Origin: CAZRIZ01 sp964625885
GTDB taxonomy: Bacteria > Patescibacteriota > Saccharimonadia > Saccharimonadales > Saccharimonadaceae
Reading direction: 5' to 3'
Assembly: GCA_964625885.1 (NCBI GenBank)
Contig: CAZVBM010000012.1
Location: 1 to 23,809 of the forward strand
DNA length: 23,809 nt
The notes under the pieces were generated by a model. It had not been told where the DNA came from. It ran no database searches and saw only the letters and a list, made by a program, of their open reading frames with translations. This document shows, one piece after another, positions 15,522 through 22,059 of this stretch. The stretch's first letter is position 1; each line of letters begins with the position of its first letter. A program made the position numbers and the translations under genes.

Positions 15522-15801
15522 GGTTGCGGTTGATGAGTTATCACCTCTTAGCTTCGCAATTGATACAATATCTCGCCAGTCACCGCCCAGATATTGCCAC
15601 TGAACCATACCGTTTGATTCACGAATTGATATCTGATTAGGATTAACACCCTTGATACCGCTTCGTGACCAAAGTAGCCAAATTAAAATTAATATGATTA
15701 TAAAGCCGAATGAAGCAAAGACTCAGAGGCGCTTCAATGACTTTCTCGCAGTGTCATTTTTATCCATGTGTATTATCTTGTTTTTAAGCTTAACTACTTT
15801 A

Positions 15802-15830
15802 ATAATAACATTTATGATCAAACATGGCAA
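15802..15830 (-). promoter_or_regulatory. Sigma-70-type promoter for the collagen-like gene
   Basis: Minus strand TTGCCA (15825-15830), exactly 17 bases, TATTAT (15802-15807), about 35 bases upstream of the ATG at 15767. It supports that ATG as the true start, and separate transcription from the DUF5305 gene upstream. Confidence 0.65.
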
Positions 15831-15849
15831 TCAATATGTGCTTACGATT

Positions 15850-16935
15850 CTAGCGTGATCGACGCTGACGAGCTGCTGGTAAATCGCCTAGCACATAGGT
15901 GTACACGATATCTTCCTGGATAATCATGAAGCGCGTAGCTTTACTACCAATTTCTTTGGCAATAATTGGCGACTTCGAGGAGTCTTCAATATCTAGAATG
16001 TCATCAAAAGTCTCAACTTCAACTACGCTTTTACCAGTCAAGCTCATTGGCTTACTAGTTTGCACAATAATGCTATCGTGATATTTATATATCTTCGCTA
16101 GCTCACGCTGATACAGTGTTTTGGCAAAATGTTCGGAGAGCCAATCAGAGAAACCAATGATCAAAAAGACGACCGATAACACCACGCTGACAATTGTTGC
16201 CAAGATATAATACTGCTTAGCGCGGAACTCAGCTGATTGATCCCCGACATAGACAAGTTTTGAAACTCTTGGCTCAACATCACTAGTAATCTTGTAAATC
16301 TGTTGATTGAGAGGAATACGTGCAATAGCTTGCCGCGAATCATTAATTGTCGCGCCAGAAATATTACCACTAACCTTCACATCAATTACAACGATAACCT
16401 CGCCGTCAGTCGGCAAAGCAAAGTCGGCCTTAAAATTATCCATTTTATGCTTATATTCTCCGTAAGGAATGGTGATAACTTCGTCTATATGAATTGAATC
16501 ACCTCTAAGCTTTTTCTCTATCACCGGAGCCACCTCAAATTCTTCTTTCCAAACCTGAGAGGGCGACTTGTCGCCTTCTAGGCTATAGCCAGCCTGTAAA
16601 ATAGCTCGAGCAGAATAGGTGTATTTTAGGTCAGTCGATTGATCAGCCTGATAGGTGTACTTATAATTAATGTCAATTGTATCAGTTAGATTAGTGATGT
16701 AAGCTGGGCGCCTAGTTAGATCAGATTTATTAAAATAGCTGGATTCAAAATAGTGAACCGCCTCGACAAGTTCTTGCTTGATCTCGTAATCATAAACTGA
16801 GTCTTTACCTGGCTCTACACCTAAAACAACTCGGCGCAATAACAACACCGCCAGAATCGCAAACAAACCAGACAAAAACCACCAAAAAACTGAACGAGCT
16901 GTGACTTTTTTAGTCTGGCGAGAAGTGGATGCCAT
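15850..16935 (-). CDS. DUF5305 family membrane protein
   Basis: 361 residues. The family is typically encoded beside SipW/Sec11-type signal peptidases, as here. An N-terminal helix (about 16-37, VFWWFLSGLFAILAVLLLRR) is followed by a large extracytoplasmic beta-rich domain (about 40-240) containing YTYSARAILQAGY, WKEEFEVAP and IPLNQQIYKI. A second helix follows (about 246-267, YYILATIVSVVLSVVFLIIGF), then a cytoplasmic region with FDDILDIEDSSKSPIIAKEI that ends in RQRRSR. The ATG at 16935 directly follows the signal peptidase stop (16937), with GAGGGGTG as RBS, so it is tightly co-translated. It probably assists the peptidase or assembly of its substrates; the mechanism is unknown. Confidence 0.85.
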   Translation of the reverse strand: MASTSRQTKKVTARSVFWWFLSGLFAILAVLLLRRVVLGVEPGKDSVYDYEIKQELVEAVHYFESSYFNKSDLTRRPAYITNLTDTIDINYKYTYQADQSTDLKYTYSARAILQAGYSLEGDKSPSQVWKEEFEVAPVIEKKLRGDSIHIDEVITIPYGEYKHKMDNFKADFALPTDGEVIVVIDVKVSGNISGATINDSRQAIARIPLNQQIYKITSDVEPRVSKLVYVGDQSAEFRAKQYYILATIVSVVLSVVFLIIGFSDWLSEHFAKTLYQRELAKIYKYHDSIIVQTSKPMSLTGKSVVEVETFDDILDIEDSSKSPIIAKEIGSKATRFMIIQEDIVYTYVLGDLPAARQRRSR

Positions 16936-16936
16936 A

Positions 16937-18103
16937 TTAATTCATCACCCCTCTTAGCCAAATTACTGGCAAACCAAGATACGGTACGCGCGCCTTGACT
17001 ACACCAAAAATCTGCTCACGAGCTACCGGCTTGACATCACGGCTAGGGCTATTGTCGCCCTTAGTTATATACATCTTTTCTGTACCACCCTGTTGATTAA
17101 TAATTTCCACCACCCGATGAGTAATATTTTTGTTATCTACTTGATATTGTATAATATCCCCCTCCTTGACGTCCAGTCCAGTAGAAAGCTTCTGAACCAC
17201 CACCACGTCACCACGACCATAAACTGGTAGCATGCTATTTGACATTACGGCGATTGGTTTATAACTAAAGACGCCAACCATAAACAGAACCAACCAGGTA
17301 GCTACGAGGTAAAAGATAACCTCCTGGGTACGATATTGACGATAACTTTTGCGTGTTTTAGATCGGTCCTGTCGCTGTCGATCAACCGCTAAGTAAATGA
17401 AAATCGCCCGTAATAATGTCGACATCGCTATCATATACCAGTCATAGTTCGGCAAAATCGGCATAATTAGGCCACACAACACATCGACTAATTTATAGAC
17501 CAACATCGAACCATAACCGCATGTGTAAGCCAAAAAGGTTAGTACTAAGCTGTCAATCAGTGGTGGCAATATATTAGAAGAGATAATCTTAATGAAGCTC
17601 ATTGGGCTGTCGATGCCAGCTATAACCTGCAAATTAGCTTGTTGTAAAAAGAAAACCACGGTTAATATAGCACCAAAGCGCACAATATTCTTGCGCCCAG
17701 CAATCAGCGTCAGGTTATAGCGCACACACTCCATAGCTACGGCGGCCAGCCCATAGGCCAAGACGTTAATTAGCAACATAACAGTATTACCAGCCATTGA
17801 GTTGCGCACATAAGTCACAGCTATGCCAGACAGGAAATAAATTACTAACCAACCAACCATGATGGTGACAATCAAACCAAGCCTAGTCTTCTTGTCGCGG
17901 ATTCGATCGTACCGTCCCCTTGCTAGACGACGTGACAAGAGAGCTAATAAACCCGATGCGGCTGGCCAAAAATAAATTCTGATTTCGGTGACCGAAACCA
18001 ATGAGCTAATTTGCAGGATCCTTGCAGCCAACGTCGCCAACAACACACCTAGCACCAACACCCAGGCTTGATACGGCACTGAACGAAGTCCCACCCGACG
18101 CAT
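16937..18103 (-). CDS. Signal peptidase I, SipW/Sec11 (S26B) type, with extra membrane domain
   Basis: Removes signal peptides from exported proteins. The C-terminal 100 residues form the catalytic domain. The nucleophile is S290 in VMSNSMLPVYGRGD, the general base is a histidine (H329 in NITHRVVEI) as in SipW and eukaryotic/archaeal enzymes instead of the usual bacterial lysine, and acidic residues lie in TKGDNSPSRD (D350, D356). Unusually, about 250 residues with some six or seven predicted membrane helices precede it, so the 388-residue chain is about twice the size of a typical SipW. Gene order (two secreted substrates upstream, DUF5305 downstream) suggests a dedicated peptidase for those substrates. 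RBS GGGGAGG overlaps the end of the upstream gene. Confidence 0.9.
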   Translation of the reverse strand: MRRVGLRSVPYQAWVLVLGVLLATLAARILQISSLVSVTEIRIYFWPAASGLLALLSRRLARGRYDRIRDKKTRLGLIVTIMVGWLVIYFLSGIAVTYVRNSMAGNTVMLLINVLAYGLAAVAMECVRYNLTLIAGRKNIVRFGAILTVVFFLQQANLQVIAGIDSPMSFIKIISSNILPPLIDSLVLTFLAYTCGYGSMLVYKLVDVLCGLIMPILPNYDWYMIAMSTLLRAIFIYLAVDRQRQDRSKTRKSYRQYRTQEVIFYLVATWLVLFMVGVFSYKPIAVMSNSMLPVYGRGDVVVVQKLSTGLDVKEGDIIQYQVDNKNITHRVVEIINQQGGTEKMYITKGDNSPSRDVKPVAREQIFGVVKARVPYLGLPVIWLRGVMN

Positions 18104-18108
18104 TGAGT

Positions 18109-18915
18109 TTACAGCCTCCCCTCAACAACAAGGCTAGGCGTCCAAGTTGACGACTTAGTGCCCAAATCAGCCGTAAAAGTCGCTGATTGGCCCGGCGCCA
18201 AGCCTCCGGTGCTAGTAAAGATTAGTTCGTTGTTATTAGCAATATAATTAATTGGCCCAGAGTAACCTCTAACCTGACCATCAATTGGCCAGTTAGCAAT
18301 AATTACACGCCAGCCAGCCAGATTTTGACCAGAGTTATTGCTGACCACAATAGTATAATTTCGATAGTAATATTTTTTAACTTTGGTCTGGTTGCCAGCT
18401 GTGCTCGAAACCGTTAGGCCACTGATTGGTCCGTAGTAAGAGCCACTAGCTAAACCAGAGACCTGGATATTTTGTAGGTCATAGTTAGCTATTTTACTCG
18501 AGAATGTCAACGTAAAATTAACTGAACTGCCAGGCGCCAACTGGCCATTGTTGGCTAAATTAGTCGCCGTGACCGTACCGCTACTAGCCGTCGAGCAGTT
18601 AGCTGACGTACACTGAGCAGTTTTACCAGCTGGGATATCCGCCAGCATCTGCCAGGCCCCATAAGTCGCTGGACCATAATTGGTGATTGTTATATTAAAA
18701 GTATAGTAGTGTTTTTGCCCTTGTTGGTAGCTGGTTACAGTATGAGTTTCTACCAAACCCTGTGGGGCGCTATGGTCCACGGTAGTAGCCACGCCAGTAA
18801 CCGATAAGTCTTGCGCCAAAAGAGCATACCCCACGCTGATAAACAGCAGGGGTATGGCTAACAATGATAGTATCCTACCAAAAAAAGCTTTGCTCTTTCG
18901 ACGACGTCGAGACAT
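18109..18915 (-). CDS. Secreted protein with two CBM-like beta-sandwich modules
   Basis: 268 residues. A basic start (MSRRRRKSK) and a hydrophobic core are followed by GYALLAQDLSVTGVA, which resembles the SipW-type signal region of the upstream gene product. Two similar modules follow. Module one is at about 60-145 (HYYTFNITITNYGPATYGAWQ ... LAPGSSVNFTLTF). Module two is at about 178-262 (YYYRNYTIVVSNNSGQNLAGW ... GLAPGQSATFTADL). Their W-x-(V/M) and L-APG-x-S-x-x-F-T spacing is like family 2 carbohydrate-binding modules. There is a possible disulfide C-TSAN-C in module one. RBS GGAGG. Probably a surface or fibre protein that may bind glycans; carbohydrate binding is inferred from fold resemblance only. 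Confidence 0.8.
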   Translation of the reverse strand: MSRRRRKSKAFFGRILSLLAIPLLFISVGYALLAQDLSVTGVATTVDHSAPQGLVETHTVTSYQQGQKHYYTFNITITNYGPATYGAWQMLADIPAGKTAQCTSANCSTASSGTVTATNLANNGQLAPGSSVNFTLTFSSKIANYDLQNIQVSGLASGSYYGPISGLTVSSTAGNQTKVKKYYYRNYTIVVSNNSGQNLAGWRVIIANWPIDGQVRGYSGPINYIANNNELIFTSTGGLAPGQSATFTADLGTKSSTWTPSLVVEGRL

Positions 18916-18935
18916 GGTCCTCCGACTAGACTAGC

Positions 18936-19436
18936 TTACGGCGTATCTTGAACGTAATTTAGTGTAATGGTCGCGGTTTTTGTAGCCGTTCCAGTTACAG
19001 TTGATGCTGGATCCCAGGTCACCTTAACAGTAGCAGTATTAGTGCCTGAAACAGCCGCTATGGTCGTGCCCGCTGATACGCCAGTCAGCTCATAGAGAAT
19101 GTGTTCCGGAGCAGCCGCGTTAGCTTCGGTTACGCCAGCGATCGATTCTAATTTGGCTGGTACAGTACCAGTGTTAGCAATCGCCACATCATAAGTAGCC
19201 GATGCACCAGGATAGGCCAGCTCAACATTGAATGTCGCTGTGGTATCACTGAAAGTTGGCGCCGACACCGTGGAGGCCCCGCTAGCTGCTGTTTGAGTAA
19301 TGCCAGTAATTTTGACATTCCAATCGGCATTAGTTGAACCAGTGCCAGTGATTGTTAAAGTTTGTGAAAAGGCTGCATAAGCAACTGAAGCTAAGCCAAT
19401 TACTATGGCAGCAACCACAAATACTTTTTTCTTCAT
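18936..19436 (-). CDS. TasA/camelysin-like secreted fibre subunit candidate
   Basis: 166 residues. A lysine-rich N-terminus and hydrophobic core (about 4-20) lead to VAYAAFSQTLTITGTGSTNA, the N-terminal pattern of TasA/camelysin-type proteins processed by SipW. The mature part (about 125-145 residues) is Ala/Thr/Ser-rich, nearly cysteine-free and predicted all-beta (ATFNVELAYPGASATYDVAI, AKLESIAGV, ATVKVTWDP, ATKTATITLNYVQ), as expected for a self-assembling fibre subunit. First gene of the secretion operon; RBS AAAGGAAA; promoter at 19472-19500. High expression is plausible from this position. Assembly into fibres is inference from family resemblance and neighbours. Confidence 0.8.
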   Translation of the reverse strand: MKKKVFVVAAIVIGLASVAYAAFSQTLTITGTGSTNADWNVKITGITQTAASGASTVSAPTFSDTTATFNVELAYPGASATYDVAIANTGTVPAKLESIAGVTEANAAAPEHILYELTGVSAGTTIAAVSGTNTATVKVTWDPASTVTGTATKTATITLNYVQDTP

Positions 19437-19471
19437 TGTGTGTTTCCTTTTTGTTATTATTTACAAGTTAA

Positions 19472-19500
19472 ATAATACAACACAGCATAAGCAAAATCAA
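19472..19500 (-). promoter_or_regulatory. Sigma-70-type promoter of the fibre/secretion operon
   Basis: Minus strand TTGATT (19495-19500), exactly 17 bases, TATTAT (19472-19477), 36 bases before the ATG at 19436. The first 19 bases closely match the promoter at 1660-1688 (TTGATTTT(T/G)CTTATGCT). Confidence 0.75.
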
Positions 19501-19533
19501 CTGCCACAACATTCTCTAACCGACTCCGTTAGT

Positions 19534-19563
19534 TTGAAATAATTTTCTGTCTTTGGTTGTATT
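19534..19563 (+). promoter_or_regulatory. ECF-type promoter of the sigma factor gene (autoregulation)
   Basis: TTGAAATAATTTT at 19534-19546, with TGAAAT as the -35 element, then 17 bases to TGTATTATATATA. The same TTGAAATAATT element occurs before two downstream genes. The ATG at 19573 follows about 10 bases after the -10 element with no Shine-Dalgarno sequence, which suggests a nearly leaderless mRNA. Confidence 0.72.
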
Positions 19564-19572
19564 ATATATAGC

Positions 19573-20130
19573 ATGAGAAAGGCTGAGCCAAAAACCGACG
19601 AAGCAATCGTCGCACAAATTATCGCTGGCGATATTGATGCTTTTGAAGAAATTATGACGCGCTATGAAGATAAATTGACACGCTACGTGATTTATTTGAT
19701 TCGTCATCAAACCACCGTCGAAGATGTCGTACAAGAGACTTTTATTAAAGCTTACCAGAACCTGCATAACTTTAATCCCAAGTACAAGTTCTCCTCCTGG
19801 ATTTATCGTATTGCTCACAATGAAGCTATTAATGCAGTGCGTAAATTACGCTTCGTATCAGACAAAGAAATCGACGATCTGCCTGACGTTTATGACCAAA
19901 AAGTTGGTGAAATTATGGATCAAAAGCTACGCCAGAAACAAGTCCGTCTTTGTTTAAACCAACTTAGTCAAAAATACCGCGAGGTGGTTCAGCTAGTTTA
20001 TCTTGAAAACATGAAATACGAGGAGGTTGGACAAATTCTACAAATTCCGACTTCGACCGTCGGCGTCCGCCTAGCGCGTGCTAAAAATCAATTAAAAAAG
20101 ATTTGCGAGCAGAAAGGAGTAAAACTATGA
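19573..20130 (+). CDS. ECF (extracytoplasmic function) RNA polymerase sigma factor
   Basis: 185 residues, normal for the group. Region 2 (about 12-85) shows DAFEEIMTRYEDKLTRYVIYLI, VEDVVQETFIKAYQNLHNF and FSSWIYRIAHNEAIN. Region 4 (about 127-178) shows LNQLSQKYREVVQLVYLENM, YEEVGQIL and the recognition helix IPTSTVGVRLARAKNQLKK. Regions 1 and 3 are absent, as expected. Its TGA stop overlaps the ATG of the following membrane protein. The motif in its own promoter is repeated before two downstream genes, arguing for an autoregulated regulon. The inducing signal is unknown; the membrane location of the partner suggests an envelope or redox cue. Confidence 0.96.
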   Translation: MRKAEPKTDEAIVAQIIAGDIDAFEEIMTRYEDKLTRYVIYLIRHQTTVEDVVQETFIKAYQNLHNFNPKYKFSSWIYRIAHNEAINAVRKLRFVSDKEIDDLPDVYDQKVGEIMDQKLRQKQVRLCLNQLSQKYREVVQLVYLENMKYEEVGQILQIPTSTVGVRLARAKNQLKKICEQKGVKL

Positions 20131-20603
20131 AAAAGACCACCAAAACGCCAGTTAAAAAAGCTGTCATGGAACAAATTAAATCTGGGCAGGTCAAAATGAG
20201 ACCACGAGTTTATTTTGTAATTTTAAGCGCCCTATCGATTGGAACGGCGATTTTAGCTGGGCTAGCCCTAACCTACTTATCTAGTGTGATATTTTTCTGG
20301 TGGCGAGTAATGTCAGCCGAGACTATGGCTTGGGGAGCTCGTGCCAACCTCAGCCAAGCCATCGCCTCATTCCCATGGTGGGCACTGGTAGTCTCGGTTA
20401 TTTTGCTGATCTTTACAGCCCTCCTAGTTCGCAAACATGGGCATCTTTATCGTCACAAGCTCAGTACTATATTGCTAACGACCATTATTGGTGCAGTTAT
20501 CTTTGGTTTTATCCTGTCATTCCTTGATCTCGGCAGCCATATATCCAGCCCACAGATGCGACGAGGCAACAGCCAGAGCCGACAACAAAATTCATTGAAA
20601 TAA
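20127..20603 (+). CDS. Three-helix membrane protein, candidate anti-sigma partner
   Basis: 158 residues from the ATG at 20127, which overlaps the sigma factor stop (ATGA) and has AAAGGAG at 20113-20119. An upstream TTG at 20103 is less likely. The first 30 residues are basic and cytoplasmic-looking (MKKTTKTPVKKAVMEQIKSG). Hydrophobic segments lie at about 33-58, 84-104 and 115-135, and the tail is Gln/Ser/Arg-rich (RRGNSQSRQQNSLK). No zinc-finger anti-sigma motif (HxxxCxxC) is present, so it is not a standard ZAS protein. Co-translation with an ECF sigma gene and membrane location make a regulatory partner the best guess. Confidence 0.7.
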   Translation: MKKTTKTPVKKAVMEQIKSGQVKMRPRVYFVILSALSIGTAILAGLALTYLSSVIFFWWRVMSAETMAWGARANLSQAIASFPWWALVVSVILLIFTALLVRKHGHLYRHKLSTILLTTIIGAVIFGFILSFLDLGSHISSPQMRRGNSQSRQQNSLK

Positions 20604-20627
20604 TTATTACCACTCGAACGTAATACA
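20595..20627 (+). promoter_or_regulatory. ECF-type promoter before the DUF2202 gene
   Basis: TTGAAATAATTATT (20595-20608) and CGTAATACATA (from 20619), i.e. TGAAAT-N17-CGTA. This matches the layout of Bacillus SigW-class ECF promoters (TGAAAC-N16-CGTA). It overlaps the 3' end of the preceding gene. Confidence 0.75.
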
Positions 20628-20657
20628 TATATACAATTAAGAAAGGAATTTACTAAA

Positions 20658-21302
20658 ATGAACAACTTTAAAAAGGCCTGGCCATATCTGCTAATTGTTG
20701 TGCTAATTACAACTACTGCCACCGCTCTCATCTGGGGAATGAACCAAAAGAAACGCGCCGATAGTCAGTCAACGGCAGGTAACGATACTAACGAAACCCT
20801 TAGCGCACAGGAGCGGTTAGAAGGTCATGGCATCACCCCATTAACTAGCGCCGAGGCCAGCAACAGTCAAACCACTGCCGAGGACTTAGCTTATATTCTC
20901 GAAGAAGAAAAGCTAGCTCACGATGCCTACCATGTGCTAGGTGAAAAATGGAATGTTCGTGCTTTTGACAACATTAAGAAGAGTGAGTTAACCCACCAAA
21001 GCCTGGTTTGGGCTGTTATGGAAAGCCGCGGGCTACCAGACTCGCGCACCAAAGAAATTGGCAAGTTCAACAACCAAGAGCTACAAAAGCTTTACGATCA
21101 GCTTATTGCTCAAGGTAGACAAAGTCGCACCGAAGCTATCAAAGTCGGTATCGCCATTGAAGAAACCGATATCGCTGACTTAAAGCGTATTATCGACAAC
21201 CTCGATCCAAAAGATGAAGACGTTAAAGCCGTCTTAGAGAATCTACTGCGTGGCTCAGAAAATCACCTTAGCGCCTTCCAGCGCCAACTCAGCCGTCAAT
21301 AA
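20658..21302 (+). CDS. Exported DUF2202 ferritin-like protein
   Basis: 214 residues. An N-terminal membrane anchor or signal (about 8-27, WPYLLIVVLITTTATALIWG) and a linker are followed by a four-helix ferritin-like DUF2202 domain (about 73-212). Candidate metal ligands keep the ferritin spacing: E82-E84 and H88 (LEEEKLAHDAYH), E110-x2-H113 (KSELTHQSLV), E168/E169 (IAIEETDIADLK), and E201/H203 (GSENHLSAF). Members of this family are poorly characterised; a di-metal or oxidative-stress role outside the membrane is plausible. RBS AGAAAGGA. It is preceded by its own copy of the ECF promoter, and so is a likely target of the neighbouring sigma factor. Confidence 0.88.
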   Translation: MNNFKKAWPYLLIVVLITTTATALIWGMNQKKRADSQSTAGNDTNETLSAQERLEGHGITPLTSAEASNSQTTAEDLAYILEEEKLAHDAYHVLGEKWNVRAFDNIKKSELTHQSLVWAVMESRGLPDSRTKEIGKFNNQELQKLYDQLIAQGRQSRTEAIKVGIAIEETDIADLKRIIDNLDPKDEDVKAVLENLLRGSENHLSAFQRQLSRQ

Positions 21303-21304
21303 AC

Positions 21305-21337
21305 TTTGAAATAATTTTATCAACCAAACGTAATACA
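21305..21337 (+). promoter_or_regulatory. ECF-type promoter before the small secreted protein
   Basis: TTTGAAATAATTTTAT (21305-21320) and CGTAATACATA (from 21329), i.e. TGAAAT-N16-CGTA. It begins 3 bases after the DUF2202 stop codon. Confidence 0.75.
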
Positions 21338-21365
21338 TACGTAATCAAAGAAAGGATTATAAGAA

Positions 21366-21812
21366 ATGAGGAACTTAACAAAAATCAGTCTAGCTACCAT
21401 AGCAATTGCTGGCATAGTCGGCCTAACCGCCACCAGCGCTTTGGCTGGCAATCAAAACCAATCAGGCAACGCCCGACGAGGCCAAGGTAGCGGACAAGGC
21501 CAAGGCTATCAGAAGTCACTCGAAACACGAGCCAAGGTTTTTGGCATCAGTGTCGATGAACTCAAACAAGCCTTAGAAACCAAAACCATGTCTCAGATTG
21601 CCAAAGAAAAAGGCCTGAGCGAAGACACTTTCCGCGCCAAAATGGCCGAGCGAGCCAAAGAACGCTGGGCGGAGCGTGGCCTAAGCGAAGAAGAAATTGC
21701 TAAGCGAGTCGCCGACCGCGAAAAGCGCCAGTCCGAGAATAAAGCCAACTGCGATGGCTTTGGTAGCGGCAGTGGTAACCGCACTGGTGGCTACGGCAAA
21801 AACCGCCGTTAA
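21366..21812 (+). CDS. Small secreted protein, YckD/DUF2680-like
   Basis: 148 residues. A clear signal peptide (MRNLTKISLATIAIAGIVGL ... SALAG, cleavage after ALA near residue 28) is followed by a Gly/Gln-rich linker (RRGQGSGQGQGYQ). A helical domain comes next (about 50-105: KVFGISVDELKQALETKTMS, QIAKEKGLSEDTFRAKM), resembling the DUF2680/YckD group, and then a highly charged helix and a Gly/Asn-rich tail with a single cysteine. RBS AAAGGA. It carries its own ECF-type promoter and is closed by a strong terminator. Secretion outside the membrane is confident; function is unknown, perhaps an envelope-stress factor. Confidence 0.8.
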   Translation: MRNLTKISLATIAIAGIVGLTATSALAGNQNQSGNARRGQGSGQGQGYQKSLETRAKVFGISVDELKQALETKTMSQIAKEKGLSEDTFRAKMAERAKERWAERGLSEEEIAKRVADREKRQSENKANCDGFGSGSGNRTGGYGKNRR

Positions 21813-21830
21813 TCTCTTCTGCACCAATCT

Positions 21831-21856
21831 AAAAATCCCCTTCTAGGGGATTTTTA
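21831..21856. terminator. Bidirectional terminator after the ECF regulon
   Basis: An 11-bp perfect stem, AAAAATCCCCT (21831-21841) and AGGGGATTTTT (21845-21855), loop TCT. The A-run and T-run flanks allow termination in both directions; it also closes the minus-strand genes ending at 21862 and 21998. Confidence 0.92.
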
Positions 21857-21861
21857 TTTCC

Positions 21862-22059
21862 TTACTTTTTAGGAGCTTTCAGTAAATCTGGCAACGGATC
21901 GCCAAATTTAACTTCGGGTAAATTACCGACCGTGTCTTTCATAGTCAAATGTGGATACTGTACGCGATAAGCCGCCATCACATCGCCAAATACCGCGTTA
22001 TCCCAACCCAGCCCTAGCTTGATCGCCCCAATACTTGGTGTATTCATCCGTAAGGGCAT
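21862..22059 (-). CDS. Open frame overlapping the 3' end of the DUF2254-like gene: frameshifted C-terminus or remnant
   Basis: 65 codons. It overlaps the last 62 bases of the 534-residue gene in the +1 frame. From about residue 11 it reads like genuine protein: AIKLGLGWDNAVFGDVMAAY, then LPEVKFGDPLPDLLKAPKK. It ends just before the shared terminator. No RBS precedes its first ATG (22059) and an in-frame stop lies immediately upstream, so independent translation is doubtful. The likelier readings are that the upstream gene continues into this frame after a one-base error in the CCCC run at 22026-22029, or that this is the 3' end of another gene at a recombination junction. Confidence 0.4.
   Translation of the reverse strand: MPLRMNTPSIGAIKLGLGWDNAVFGDVMAAYRVQYPHLTMKDTVGNLPEVKFGDPLPDLLKAPKK

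Larger units (their letters stand above)
14305..15767 (-). pseudogene. Membrane-anchored collagen-like protein, interrupted by an assembly gap and three in-frame stops
   Basis: The intended protein can be followed from the ATG at 15767. It has a basic start (MDKNDTARKSLKRL), then an in-frame TGA (15723-15725), a membrane helix (VFASFGFIIILILIWLLW), and a short domain (VQWQYLGGDWRDIVSIAKLR). G-x-y repeats (GEKGDRGEPGKDGTDG) run to the N gap. After the gap, G-x-y repeats resume in another frame (GAQGPQGIQGPKGD) and lead to a globular tail-fibre-like C-terminus (PAGGTDGQVLTKVGLDDYNF, then ISTDGAGTGVWEWTKSGDGA) containing TAG (14809-14811) and TGA (14737-14739). It ends LQWITSEAWPDSL. All three stops are one base from TGG. 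Either decay, sequence error or readthrough; I cannot decide. If functional, a surface trimeric fibre or adhesin. Confidence 0.7.

Noticed and set aside
14305..15767. Genome-wide reassignment of TGA or TAG to a sense codon
   Set aside because: TGA ends genes in ATGA overlaps (6451, 11829, 20130) and TAG ends the glycosyltransferase; Trp is written TGG throughout, including ten times in the collagen-like gene.
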